Assembly: GCA_964625145.1 (NCBI GenBank)
Contig: CAZVAQ010000027.1
Coordinates: forward strand, 1 to 32,177
Origin: CAYTRP01 sp964625145
GTDB lineage: Bacteria; Sumerlaeota; Sumerlaeia; SLMS01; JAHLLQ01
Direction of reading: 5' to 3'
DNA length: 32,177 nt
Both the position numbers and the translations under genes were made by a program. Positions 1 to 8,793 of the stretch are shown one piece after another. The notes beneath the pieces were generated by a model. It saw nothing but the letters and a program-made list of their open reading frames with translations. It searched no databases and was not told where the DNA came from. The stretch's first letter is position 1. Each line of letters starts with the position of its first letter.

Positions 1-882
1 GGGGAGACCGCACGCACCCGCCTCGATAATCGTGCGGCCGAAACCTTCCTCGCCGGAGATGAGGAGGTTGATGTCGCATGCGCGATAGAGCGCGGCAACA
101 TCATCCTGAAACGGCAACCACAGTACGCGGTCCCTCAGGTCCGGTTGCCCGATCCTCCTTCGCAACGCCTCGCCATAAGGCACCGACGATTTGTGCGCAT
201 CCCCCGCCAGCAGCAACCGAACGTCGGCGCCTTTTGAAGCGGCAATGGCCACCGCCTCCGCCGCCACAATCTGGTTCTTCCTCTCGCTGATCAGGCCAAA
301 CAATCCCGCAACCAAGGCCGCTTCCGGGCAACCCGCATCGCGAATTCTCTCTTCCACTTTGTCAGTCGCTGATGTCCCTTGGAACTTCGAAACATCCACC
401 CCATTGTAAGTCAAACACACGCGCTCATCCGGCACCGTCGGCCCCAGCGTCGCGCGAATTGCCTCCGACACAATGATCACCCGAGCGCATTGACCCAGCA
501 GATACTTTTCCCCATGCCCATGCGGCAGCGTGTTGCGCACATGCGCCACAACGGGAACGCGTCCACCCGCCGCGGCCAATGCCTGTGGCGCAGCGTGGTA
601 TTCGTTGGCGTGTATGACGTCCGGCTTGAAGCGCGCCACGACACGGCGCAGTGCGGGGAGTTGCTGGAGGTGAAAGCGCACGCGCCCGACCAGCTTCCGC
701 CATGCGAAGTGCGGGATGGCCTCCACTGCGATTCCCTTGTCCTTCAGGACACGATGCAGTTCCCCCTCTCCCGGACACACGACCAGCGGCCCCACATCCG
801 CTGGCAAATGCGTCACGAGATCCACCAGGCTCTGCCGCGCGCCGAGCAGTCGATTTGACGGACTTAGGTACAGGACACGCAT
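1..882 (-). CDS. Glycosyltransferase family 4 protein, C-terminus cut by window edge
   Basis: The reading frame is open for 294 codons to the window edge. It begins MRVLYLSPSNRLLGARQSL, a typical GT4 (GT-B fold) N-terminus of the form 'xLxLSPSxxxGGxexxl'. It continues through a linker near residue 165 (YNGVDVSKF, matching the common 'NGVDxxxF') and a second Rossmann half (GLFGLISERKNQ). It ends inside the family signature EEGFGRTIIEAGACGLP, the E-x7-E motif that holds the nucleotide-sugar donor. Such enzymes transfer a sugar from a nucleotide donor to a lipid or glycan at the inner face of the membrane. The start codon shares one base with the stop of the upstream membrane gene (TGATG), so the two are probably translationally coupled. 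The missing piece is likely the last 60-90 residues. Donor and acceptor cannot be told from sequence. Confidence 0.9.
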   Translation of the reverse strand, partial: MRVLYLSPSNRLLGARQSLVDLVTHLPADVGPLVVCPGEGELHRVLKDKGIAVEAIPHFAWRKLVGRVRFHLQQLPALRRVVARFKPDVIHANEYHAAPQALAAAGGRVPVVAHVRNTLPHGHGEKYLLGQCARVIIVSEAIRATLGPTVPDERVCLTYNGVDVSKFQGTSATDKVEERIRDAGCPEAALVAGLFGLISERKNQIVAAEAVAIAASKGADVRLLLAGDAHKSSVPYGEALRRRIGQPDLRDRVLWLPFQDDVAALYRACDINLLISGEEGFGRTIIEAGACGLP

Positions 883-2345
883 CACCGGCGCACCCCGGGC
901 TGGCTCGGTGTGACCCATGCGTAGCGCGTCTCGAAGATGCGCCGCGTGCGTTGCAACATCGCGGCATTCTCCGGTGTGTCGCGAATGAACAGCACGAGAT
1001 CCGGCGATGTGCTGCGTGACAGGCGGCCAAAGTCCGCCGCGACGGCCCAGCCGTCCAGCCCATCGCGCAATGCCCGCGCCAGCCGCGTGTTTCCGCGCGT
1101 CAGGCCCCACTGGATTTCCCACTTGTCGAGGACTTCGCTCCACGAAGAGAGCTCCTCATCCCCTTCGTAAAGCGTCGAGACAATCTCCTCCTGCCTCCAC
1201 AAGTCCCCGCCAAAGATGTCAAAGCGTGAATCGCTGAAGACTTGATGCTGGTCAGGCGACAGGCTCCAGATCAGATAACCGGCGAAGTTGTTCTCATTGA
1301 ACATGTTCCCTTCCAGCCGCGACATGTGGATGATCTCCGCGGCTTCCGTGGGAAAGGCGTTCGAAATGAAACCATCGCGGATCTGTGCGTACTGCCGGTT
1401 GCGAACCAGATAGGAATCCGTCTCCGGGACGTTCCGTACCACAAAGGCTCCATGCCCTAGCGCCGCCACCAGCGCCGTCACTCCCATCGCGCGGTTGGCA
1501 GCCGCGGGAGTGAACGGGCAGCAACTCTCGCGCAGGAAGATTGCCAGCTCGCGGAAGGCGCTGTCCGCCAAACGTGTCCAGAACGGCACCATGGTCACGC
1601 CCAATAGAACCAAGTGGCGGACGTGCTGGAGGGCCTGGAGGAGAAAGAAGAGGAAGATCAGGAGGTTTGAAAGGCGGACGCGCCGCCCGCGGCTGACAGC
1701 CAGAAACAGGATCGTGATCACGATGAAGTTCACGAAGTCGCGCACATAGAACAANNNNNNNNNNNNNNNNNNNNNNNNNNNNNNNNNNNNNNNNNNNNNN
1801 NNNNNNNNNNNNNNNNNNNNNNNNNNNNNNNNNNNNNNNNNNNNNNNNNNNNNNTTCACACACGCCGTGGCCAGGATCACCGCGCGCCATCCGCCGAGCT
1901 GCGTGCGCTCTCCCATGCGCCACACCTGGTACGCTGCCACCTGCGCGAGCCATTCGTGGTTGTGCCATTCGTACTCCGCCGCCGTGTAGGCAAACACGTC
2001 ATGCTCGGGCAGGCCCTGCTGCGCGATGATCTTCCCCGTCTTCACATGCCACCAACAATCGTTGTCCATGCGGATGGGCACGAGGCTCAGGATCATCATA
2101 TACATCACCACAATCGCCGAGGCGATCATGGCGGGCGCCCATCCCTTGCCCTCGATAATTTCGGCGAACTTGCCCAACGGGATGACTCTCCGGGACTGGC
2201 CTGCGCGCCATCTGGGGCGGCGCTCTGCGGATTCGTGACCGGGCCGCGATGGGGCGTCAATGCGTGTCACCCCGGACTCGCCTACCCGCACATCGGGAGT
2301 TGCTCCGCCGCCGGAGAACAAGGCACTTTCACCGGGCCAATCCAA
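882..2345 (-). CDS. Polytopic membrane protein, GT-C glycosyltransferase-like, interrupted by a gap
   Basis: The frame is open on both sides of a 100-N gap. The first 70 residues look non-conserved and the farthest start is a TTG at 2345. True initiation may be further in, at a TTG near 2177 or the ATG at 2129, just before the first membrane span (MIASAIVVMYMMILSLVPI). After this span comes a D-N-D-x-WWH motif followed by GKIIAQQGLPEHDVFAYTA and HEWLAQV. This resembles the first periplasmic loop of a common family of GT-C-like bacterial membrane proteins, in which acidic residues bind a lipid-linked sugar. More hydrophobic segments follow the gap (FVNFIVITILFLAV, LLIFLFFLLQAL, AMGVTALVAALGHGAFVV). 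The C-terminal 200 residues look soluble and periplasmic. The coupled glycosyltransferase downstream supports a role in surface glycan synthesis. The exact reaction is unknown. Confidence 0.7.
   Translation of the reverse strand: MDWPGESALFSGGGATPDVRVGESGVTRIDAPSRPGHESAERRPRWRAGQSRRVIPLGKFAEIIEGKGWAPAMIASAIVVMYMMILSLVPIRMDNDCWWHVKTGKIIAQQGLPEHDVFAYTAAEYEWHNHEWLAQVAAYQVWRMGERTQLGGWRAVILATACVXXXXXXXXXXXXXXXXXXXXXXXXXXXXXXXXXXLFYVRDFVNFIVITILFLAVSRGRRVRLSNLLIFLFFLLQALQHVRHLVLLGVTMVPFWTRLADSAFRELAIFLRESCCPFTPAAANRAMGVTALVAALGHGAFVVRNVPETDSYLVRNRQYAQIRDGFISNAFPTEAAEIIHMSRLEGNMFNENNFAGYLIWSLSPDQHQVFSDSRFDIFGGDLWRQEEIVSTLYEGDEELSSWSEVLDKWEIQWGLTRGNTRLARALRDGLDGWAVAADFGRLSRSTSPDLVLFIRDTPENAAMLQRTRRIFETRYAWVTPSQPGVRR
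1755..1854. other. Assembly gap of 100 N
   Basis: Exactly 100 N interrupt the membrane protein gene between its first extracytoplasmic loop and the next membrane span. One hundred is a customary placeholder for an unknown gap length. The frame being kept across it (100 is not a multiple of 3, but one partial codon is absorbed on each side) is therefore no evidence of true length. The missing DNA probably encodes further membrane spans. Confidence 0.95.
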
Positions 2346-2365
2346 CCGGAGTCGCGCCGAGTATC

Positions 2366-4405
2366 ATGCCCCAGACCTTTCAGTCCAACTCGCAACACTT
2401 CCCCGCCGAGGCCATCCTGAATCGCCTCGACCCTGCCAAGCCATGGAAGGGGCGGTGGGAAGACTTCCGGTACAGCGACCAGGAGGCCCTCCTCCGCGAA
2501 TGGCAGGAGCGCACTCCCTTCAACCTGAACTTGCACGTCGCCGGGCGATCCGCAGAGGGGCGCGCCCTGTGGACGCTCAGCTTTGGCGAAGGCCCCACCC
2601 GCGTCCTCATCTGGGCCCGCCAGCACGGCGACGAATGCGACTGCACCGCAGCGCTCTGCATGGCCCTTCATGAGCTCTTCTTCTCCAAGGACGATCCCGT
2701 TGTGGAACTCATCCGGCGCGAGTGCACCCTCCTCGTCCTCCCCATGGTCAACCCGGACGGCGTGCAGCGCTACACCCGCCAGTGCGCCATCGGCATCGAC
2801 CTCAATCGCGACGCCGTTGCCCAGGTCACGCCGGAAGGCCGGACGCTGGCCGGTCTGCGCGATTCCTTCGATCCGGAGCTGTGCTTCAACCTGCACGACA
2901 TGACTCCGCGCAAGGCAACGCCCGACGGCGACCTTGTTGCCATTGCCTATCAGGCCGGCCCCTTTGAGGAGCGCGACATCGACAACGAGGTCCGCCTAAA
3001 GGCGAAGGCCGTCATCGGCGCCATGCACACAGCGGTCCTTCCCTTCGTCCCCCGCAATGTGGCCCGTTACACGGCGGACTACATGCACCGCGCCTTTGGC
3101 GATTCGATGATGCGCTGGGGCGTGGGGAGCATACTGATCGAAAGCGGCGGCTGGCCACAGGACAAGGGCGGCCAGGACTTCGTCCGCCGCATGCACGCAC
3201 TGTCGATTCTCGCGGGGCTGCACGCCATCGCACGCGGTGTCCACAAGACCCTCGACGGCAGCGTCTACGAGACGCTCCCCTTCGATTGGGCGACGCATCA
3301 CTTCGATTGTCTGGTGCGCAATGCCATCGTCATCGATGGCACGATCCCGCAGCGTTGCCGCATGGATGTGGGAATCGATTCGGACACCAACACAACGCGC
3401 GACGACGACGCGCGCCAGTTCCGCTCGGTCATCAAGAATGTCGGCGACATGGAGGACCGGAAGGGAAAGCTGGAAGTCGACGCCTCCGGCATGGCGCTGA
3501 TCCCCGGCCTGGCGGCCGTGGCGCCCGGCGTCCGGCTGGGGAAGGAACCTCTCGCGGCCGAAACCGCACTGCCTCTCCTGCGCGCGGGAATCACCACGTT
3601 GGCGGCGAGTTTTGGCCCTTTTGACTCAACACGTGAACGCCTCAACTTCCTCGCCGAAATCCAGCGCACGCAGCCGCCCATCAACATCGTCGCCCTGGAG
3701 GCCGTCTCCTCGCTCGATGAAGTGCTCGGACGCCACGCCTTGACCGAGTTCGCCGCTTTCTCCGTGCCGGGATTGCGCATCGCCGCCATCGACCTGCTGG
3801 AGTTCATCGAGCACTGCAACCCGATGGTGCCGCGAGACCGTGAAGATCCGCCACCGACGGGATTCCTGGCGCTCAATCTCGTCTTCCGCGGCGGTGCTTC
3901 GCCCAGACATACCGCGTTGCACCTGAATCTCGGCCAGTTGAACCCGCGCGACGAGCGCAAGGCCCCACGCGCCGAGCTCTACCAACTGCGCTTGTTGGCA
4001 GACCGGTTCCTCGCCGGTCGCGACCAGATCAAATACAGCGTCACCGGCTCCACGCGAATCCTGGAGCCATTCCCCATCACCGATTATCCCGTGGGCTTGG
4101 GGAATCTGACGCCGCCGGAAAACCTGCTGGGGCAGATCCTGCAACCCTGCGGCCGCGGCATTGAGGGACTGATGGCATTGACCAGCCTCCTGGCGCGCGA
4201 GAAGCCGCGCATTCTCGGCCCCAACGTGCCGTCGAGCATCCGGCTCGACGCGCGTCCCGACATCATCGGTGTGCCGCTGGCGCAGGTTGAAGGGAAGGCA
4301 AGCCAGGACATCTCGCCATCCTTCGTGACCCTGAATGGCGAGGTCGTGATCGATCAGGCCAAGGGCATCGAGCGCCCCGGCCGCGGATTCTGGCACTTGG
4401 CCTAA
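2366..4405 (+). CDS. M14-type zinc carboxypeptidase fused to a degenerate amidohydrolase-like C-terminal half
   Basis: 679 residues from the ATG at 2366; an in-frame ATG at 2249 would add 39 low-complexity, Arg-rich residues and seems less likely. Residues about 50-290 are an M14 metallocarboxypeptidase: ARQHGDE gives zinc ligands H87 and E90, VNPDG (129) and DLNRD (145) shape the substrate pocket, FNLHD gives the third ligand H177, and IESGG gives the general base E259. No signal peptide is visible, so it is probably cytoplasmic. Residues about 312-679 do not belong to M14. They start like an N-acyl-D-amino-acid deacylase (LVRNAIVIDGTIPQ, then VDASGMALIPGL) and end like one (SFVTLNGEVVIDQ, ERPGRGFWHL). 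The usual metal-binding HxH after the PGL motif is replaced by AAVAPG, and the barrel is short. The C-terminal half is therefore probably inactive as a hydrolase. Substrate unknown; peptides of cell-wall type are one guess. It overlaps dinB by four bases, tail to tail. Confidence 0.85.
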   Translation: MPQTFQSNSQHFPAEAILNRLDPAKPWKGRWEDFRYSDQEALLREWQERTPFNLNLHVAGRSAEGRALWTLSFGEGPTRVLIWARQHGDECDCTAALCMALHELFFSKDDPVVELIRRECTLLVLPMVNPDGVQRYTRQCAIGIDLNRDAVAQVTPEGRTLAGLRDSFDPELCFNLHDMTPRKATPDGDLVAIAYQAGPFEERDIDNEVRLKAKAVIGAMHTAVLPFVPRNVARYTADYMHRAFGDSMMRWGVGSILIESGGWPQDKGGQDFVRRMHALSILAGLHAIARGVHKTLDGSVYETLPFDWATHHFDCLVRNAIVIDGTIPQRCRMDVGIDSDTNTTRDDDARQFRSVIKNVGDMEDRKGKLEVDASGMALIPGLAAVAPGVRLGKEPLAAETALPLLRAGITTLAASFGPFDSTRERLNFLAEIQRTQPPINIVALEAVSSLDEVLGRHALTEFAAFSVPGLRIAAIDLLEFIEHCNPMVPRDREDPPPTGFLALNLVFRGGASPRHTALHLNLGQLNPRDERKAPRAELYQLRLLADRFLAGRDQIKYSVTGSTRILEPFPITDYPVGLGNLTPPENLLGQILQPCGRGIEGLMALTSLLAREKPRILGPNVPSSIRLDARPDIIGVPLAQVEGKASQDISPSFVTLNGEVVIDQAKGIERPGRGFWHLA

Positions 4406-5577
4406 CGCTCCGGTCGCCCAACAACTCCGCCCCTTCGAACGACCGCATCTCCATGGCGCGATGCCAGCGCGTCCATGGCCTGCATGAGCCGCGTCGTCCG
4501 CGCGTTGTCGGGCAACTCGGCCAGCAGATCGCCCTGCTGCGATTCCGCAAAGTTCGAAGCCGTCACCCCAACCAGTCGCAATGGCCGGGCGGGATCGCGC
4601 TTTTCCTCCAACAACTCCCGCGCAATGCCGGCAATCGCCAGGTCATCGCAAACCGGAGCCGCCAGCGAACGCGCCGCCGTGTGCGTCTCGAAATCCTCAT
4701 AGCGATACTTGATGGAAATCGTCATGGCGGAGAGGCCCTCGGCGCGCAGTCGCCGCGCGACCTTGCCGGAGAGCGCCAGCACAATGGCCTCCAGCTTCTC
4801 CCGGTCGCTGATGTCGCGATCGAAGGTTTCCTCTGCCCCCAGCGACTTGCGATCGCTTTCCGTTTCCACCTGCGAATAACCGATCCCGTGCGCCGCGTCA
4901 TGCAGCACCTCACCATTGCGCCCAAACAGGCGCACCAACTCTGCACGGCCAAGGCGCTGCAGATCACGCACATAACGGATGCCCAGCGTCGTCAGCCGCT
5001 CCTCGGTCTTCCTCCCGACGCCGGGAATCTGCCCCACCGGCAATGGCGCGAGGAACTCGCCCTCGTTCCCCATGGGCACCCAAAGCAATCCCTTTGGCTT
5101 GCACAACCCCGACGCGATCTTCGCCACCATCTTGTTCGAAGCAGCCCCCACGGAGCACGGCAACCCGGTCATGTTCAGGATCTCCTGGCGCACGCGATGC
5201 GCCGCCGCCAATGGCGGGCCCCACAGCCGCTCCGTGCCGCTCATGTCGAGATAGCCCTCGTCCTGACTGGCCATCTGCACCACAGGGGTAAACTGGTGGA
5301 ACACCTTGAGAATCTTGCGCGCGTACTCCGAATAGCGGCCAAAACCGCCCGAGACGAAGATCGCCGACGGACACAGCTTCGCCGCCGTCGCCGACGGCAT
5401 CGCGCTGCGCACGCCAAACTTTCGCGCTTCGTAACTCGCCGACGACACAACTCCCCGGCTGTTTGGCGGACCGCCCACAATGACCGGCTTGCCGATGAGC
5501 GACGGATCCCGCAAACGCTCCACCGAGACATAGAAGGAATCCATGTCCACATGGAGAATATGTCGGGAGGCAGTCAA
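4402..5577 (-). CDS. dinB: DNA polymerase IV (Y family)
   Basis: Error-prone polymerase that copies past damaged bases. The palm begins HILHVDMDSFYVSVE with metal ligand D11. The second catalytic motif is SQDEGYLD (D106, E107), where most DinB proteins have SIDEAYLD. Tyrosine 16 sits at the steric-gate position, as in archaeal Dpo4. The fingers contain the YEARKFGVRSAMP motif, the helix-hairpin-helix thumb reads QIPGVGRKTEERL, and the little finger runs to about residue 370. I chose the TTG at 5577 because GAGGTG lies 8 bases before it; this gives 391 residues, close to the usual 350-400. A GTG at 5586 is the alternative, and a longer frame to 5787 would run into the divergent phosphatase gene. 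I see no clear LexA-type box in the 123-bp divergent spacer. It ends in a four-base convergent overlap with the M14 gene. Confidence 0.93.
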   Translation of the reverse strand: MTASRHILHVDMDSFYVSVERLRDPSLIGKPVIVGGPPNSRGVVSSASYEARKFGVRSAMPSATAAKLCPSAIFVSGGFGRYSEYARKILKVFHQFTPVVQMASQDEGYLDMSGTERLWGPPLAAAHRVRQEILNMTGLPCSVGAASNKMVAKIASGLCKPKGLLWVPMGNEGEFLAPLPVGQIPGVGRKTEERLTTLGIRYVRDLQRLGRAELVRLFGRNGEVLHDAAHGIGYSQVETESDRKSLGAEETFDRDISDREKLEAIVLALSGKVARRLRAEGLSAMTISIKYRYEDFETHTAARSLAAPVCDDLAIAGIARELLEEKRDPARPLRLVGVTASNFAESQQGDLLAELPDNARTTRLMQAMDALASRHGDAVVRRGGVVGRPER

Positions 5578-5700
5578 CGCAGGCACACCTCGCAGGGCGA
5601 TGGCGAAAGTATCTCGAAACTTATCCGCCAACTCAATGCGAATCCGCGCGATCGAGCGTCTTGCGTTGCCCTCCGAAGCCTTCGCCTCCCCCACTTCGGC

Positions 5701-6453
5701 ATGACTCTCAAACTCATCATCGCCGACGTGGATGGATGCTTGGTTCCGGAAACTTCGGCCGCCTGGGATTTTGACTCGTTCCAGCACGTCGTCCGGCTCA
5801 TTCGCGCCGCCAATGCAGGCAACTCATCGCTTCCACCACTGACCCTCTGCACCGGCCGCCCGCAGCCCTACGTCGAAGCACTCATGAAGCTGCTCGACAT
5901 TCGCCTCCCTGCCATCTGCGAGAGCGGCGCGATCATCTACTCCCTGTCCGACAATCACGCCCGCCATGGCCCGAACGTGACGCCCGCCAAGGTGGAAGAC
6001 CTCCGCGACTTACGCCGTTGGATCGAGCATGCCCTTCTTCGCGACCGCACCGACGTCGTCATCCAAGCCGGCAAGGAAGCGCAGATCTCTCTCTACGGCG
6101 CAGAACCGTCGAAGCTGCCTCCCCTCCATCAGGCCATCGAGAAAGAGACCGGCATCCGCGGCCTCGACCTCGAAATCTCCGCGTCGCACTTCTACCTGAA
6201 CCTGTCGCTAAAGGGCGTGGACAAGGGCGCCGCCCTGCGCCTGTTGCTGCAGGATCTGCGCATCGATCCCAAGGAGACGGCCGCCATCGGCGATACGGTT
6301 GGCGACTTGCCACTGCGCGAGGTATGCGCGCGGTTTGCCGCACCCGCCAATGCCCAGGAAGAGATCAAGAAGGTGGCCGACTACATTTCGCCCCACGAAG
6401 ACACCGCAGGAATGCGGGACATCCTGGAGATGCTGGCCCGCATGCCTGTTTAG
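5701..6453 (+). CDS. HAD-superfamily phosphatase, subclass IIB
   Basis: 250 residues. Motif I is IIADVDGCLVP with nucleophile D9 and acid/base D11; motif II is TLCTGRPQPY (T51); motif III lysine is in SLKGVDKGAAL; motif IV is AIGDTVGDLPL. The insertion between motifs II and III, and the conserved KGxxKGxAL pattern, place it in the C2B cap group. That group includes phosphoglycolate phosphatase of the archaeal TA0175 type, sucrose-phosphate phosphatase and mannosyl-3-phosphoglycerate phosphatase. It would hydrolyse a small phosphate ester, perhaps a sugar phosphate, in the cytoplasm. It is divergent from dinB and overlaps the end of the GH42 gene tail to tail, so there is no operon context to narrow the substrate. 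The first-in-line ATG at 5701 directly precedes motif I. Confidence 0.88.
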   Translation: MTLKLIIADVDGCLVPETSAAWDFDSFQHVVRLIRAANAGNSSLPPLTLCTGRPQPYVEALMKLLDIRLPAICESGAIIYSLSDNHARHGPNVTPAKVEDLRDLRRWIEHALLRDRTDVVIQAGKEAQISLYGAEPSKLPPLHQAIEKETGIRGLDLEISASHFYLNLSLKGVDKGAALRLLLQDLRIDPKETAAIGDTVGDLPLREVCARFAAPANAQEEIKKVADYISPHEDTAGMRDILEMLARMPV

Positions 6454-8588
6454 TCCTCCACCAACACCGCAATCCCCCACTCGTTCACTTTCACGGCGCC
6501 GGTCAACCAACCGTCCTCGCGTTGCAGGATCACCGTCTTCTCCTGCAACATCTCCCGCAATGTCACGCCATTCAGCTTCTCCTCCTTGATGCGGAACTGG
6601 ATGGTCTCGGTTCCTTCCGGCGCGAACAGGAAAATCATGCGGTGATTGCCCGACTTGCCGATGCTCACCTGCACCCGGCGTCCCGATTGCGGTGAAGGAT
6701 CCACGATCTCCAGCGGTGGCACAACACTCGCCCGGCGCACGACGTGATCGACCAACTGATCCATTGCCGCATCGGGAGTTTCACTATTGCCGAGGAATGT
6801 CCCGCACAGGTAAATGCTCCCCGCCCCTGCCGCCGCATGGGTCAGCAGACTCGCGGCCCCCGTCGAATCATTGAACGCGCACAGGACCTTCCCCTTTGAA
6901 GCGTCCAGCGGCGTCAGCCATTGGGCCGCGTTGATCTCAACATTCTCCCCATCGAGATCCACCACCAGGCCATCTTCGATCAACTGCCGCCTTCCCAGCT
7001 CGCGCACTCCTGTCATGCGCGCAGTGAAGCGATCCTCCGGGTATCGCCAAATGCCAACGCTGTCGAATGCGCCGCATTCCGATTCGGTGAAGAGCACGCC
7101 GCCGCGCATGAGGAAATCCTCCAGCGCCTTCTCCGTCTTCGCATCCAGCACATTCACCCGCGGCATGAACAGGACGCGGATCCCTTTGAGTTCCTCGAGA
7201 TGCTCCTCCTCGATGACCGTGTACGGAATGTGCCGTCGGTTGAGCGCGCGGCAGTACGAGCGAATCGCCTCCATCGACGTGTTCGCCGCGCCTTCCTGGC
7301 ACCACGTCAGGTAATACGACTGCGGGCTGAACAGGACTCCCACTTCTGTCGGGTCGACGCGCATGTCCTCCAGCAGGTTCCGGTTCTTCTCCGCAATCGC
7401 GCCGGTCTTGGCCATCGCGGCCAATCGCTCCGCGGCGTAGCCATCATTCCCCGAAATGCCAAACCCGCCAGCCTCGCGACCAAAGACTTCATCGCGCCAA
7501 CACCAGAACAGGATCGTGTCCGCGCCCGCCGCGAAACCGTTCCACAGCCAACGCTGCTGGTCGCGCGCGGTCACCGGCTTGTGCACATGGTTCTCCGTAG
7601 CCGCCGCCGAGCCCTGCAACTCGCTCAGCCACATGCGCTTCGTGCGCGCGGCGCTCGACATGAAGCGCAGCCGCACGGCAAAGTCCACGTCGTCCTCGTT
7701 CGCCCACTTCGGAAAGCTGGAGCAGCCAATCCCTTCCAGATCATCCGCGTAGAACCAATCATTGCCGCGATTGATCGCCTGGTCCCACGGCTTCAGCCAC
7801 GGCAGTCCCGATTCAATCCCGCCAACCGTCAACACGCACGGCGAAGCCGGATGCACCGTCACGGGATGATTCGCATCCAGCCGACGCATCAGCTCCGCGC
7901 GCATGCGACCATGTTCGTTGGCACGCCAGGTGATGAAATGCTGGAAGGCCATCATCTCCGTGAAGGGACGGATCGGCGCGATGCCGGGCATCACTTCCTC
8001 CCACGTGCCATAGCGCCGCTGCCACGCGCGGTTCAGCCCATCCAACCCGCCATACTTTGCGTCGAGCCACTTGCGAAACTTGCCGAGCGTCCACTCATCG
8101 TATGACACGAAGCCATCGGCCTGCACATTCCAACGCAATTCGTTCCACGCGTCCCAGCCCTGCAGCGCGGGCGAGGACTTGTAGCGCCCGACAACCTCGC
8201 TCAGGAACCGGCTCATGCGTTCCCACACACCCGGATGGTCCGTGTTCCCGCCGGGTGTCAGGCCGAAGTGACACTCCAGCCTCTGCGACGACACCACCTT
8301 TCGCCCGGTGTGGTCGATCATCTCGCAGCCCGGCACCTCGCGGAAAATCCAATGCGGCTGGATCTCGGCGATCGTGCTCAGAACCACGCCAAGGCCCTTC
8401 TTCTCCGCCAGTGCCACCAACCGGTCGTAGTCATCGAACTGGAAATGCCCCGGCTTGGGCTCCACCCACGCCCACAACACCCAGAGCTGGACGCAGTTCA
8501 TTCCCGCATCCACGATGCGGTCGAAATCGGACTCCCAGTATCGCTCATTCGGAAACGGCGCGCGGTAGTACTGGACACCAAGATTCAT
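6450..8588 (-). CDS. Glycoside hydrolase family 42, beta-galactosidase
   Basis: 712 residues from the ATG at 8588, where a GH42-like beginning (MNLGVQYYRAPFPNERYWESD) starts; an upstream in-frame stretch to 8702 is unlike the family. A purine-rich GGGAGTGAGAG precedes the start. The TIM barrel contains the acid/base glutamate in GWDAWNELRW (E150) and the nucleophile in MWLSELQGS (E323). The middle domain, about residues 390-600, is the trimerisation (glutaminase-like) fold with VLFSPQSYYLTW and a partner Rossmann-like segment. A small C-terminal beta domain follows. No signal peptide is visible, so it probably cleaves terminal beta-galactosides inside the cell. It is divergent from a secreted glycosidase at 8794, suggesting that extracellular release and intracellular hydrolysis of the same glycan are linked. 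The stop overlaps the phosphatase stop. Confidence 0.9.
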   Translation of the reverse strand: MNLGVQYYRAPFPNERYWESDFDRIVDAGMNCVQLWVLWAWVEPKPGHFQFDDYDRLVALAEKKGLGVVLSTIAEIQPHWIFREVPGCEMIDHTGRKVVSSQRLECHFGLTPGGNTDHPGVWERMSRFLSEVVGRYKSSPALQGWDAWNELRWNVQADGFVSYDEWTLGKFRKWLDAKYGGLDGLNRAWQRRYGTWEEVMPGIAPIRPFTEMMAFQHFITWRANEHGRMRAELMRRLDANHPVTVHPASPCVLTVGGIESGLPWLKPWDQAINRGNDWFYADDLEGIGCSSFPKWANEDDVDFAVRLRFMSSAARTKRMWLSELQGSAAATENHVHKPVTARDQQRWLWNGFAAGADTILFWCWRDEVFGREAGGFGISGNDGYAAERLAAMAKTGAIAEKNRNLLEDMRVDPTEVGVLFSPQSYYLTWCQEGAANTSMEAIRSYCRALNRRHIPYTVIEEEHLEELKGIRVLFMPRVNVLDAKTEKALEDFLMRGGVLFTESECGAFDSVGIWRYPEDRFTARMTGVRELGRRQLIEDGLVVDLDGENVEINAAQWLTPLDASKGKVLCAFNDSTGAASLLTHAAAGAGSIYLCGTFLGNSETPDAAMDQLVDHVVRRASVVPPLEIVDPSPQSGRRVQVSIGKSGNHRMIFLFAPEGTETIQFRIKEEKLNGVTLREMLQEKTVILQREDGWLTGAVKVNEWGIAVLVED

Positions 8589-8793
8589 AGAAACTCTCAC
8601 TCCCCCCCAAACTGAGATGGAACCGAATGGGTCGTTGTCGGATGTGATGGGGCAAGGACGGAACTTGAAATCTGTGAATTCTCTTTTGACTCCGCCCGGC
8701 ATTCTGGGAAAGTCTGTGCTTAAGTTGATTCCGAATTTGGGCGTTCAGGCGCCCCCTTCCACCTTCGGCCTTTGACCCCGAGGAGCTATCGCC

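Noticed and set aside
425..1063. Minus-strand frame of 212 codons over the glycosyltransferase
   Set aside because: The frame that runs to the window edge has clear GT4 motifs; this one has none.
2249..2365. Extended N-terminus of the M14 protein
   Set aside because: Thirty-nine Arg-rich residues with no family match; they overlap the N-terminus of the opposite gene, and the ATG at 2366 gives a plausible start.
6921..8105. Plus-strand open frame of 394 codons over the GH42 gene
   Set aside because: No motif, Arg/His-rich composition, and fully inside a well-supported gene on the other strand.
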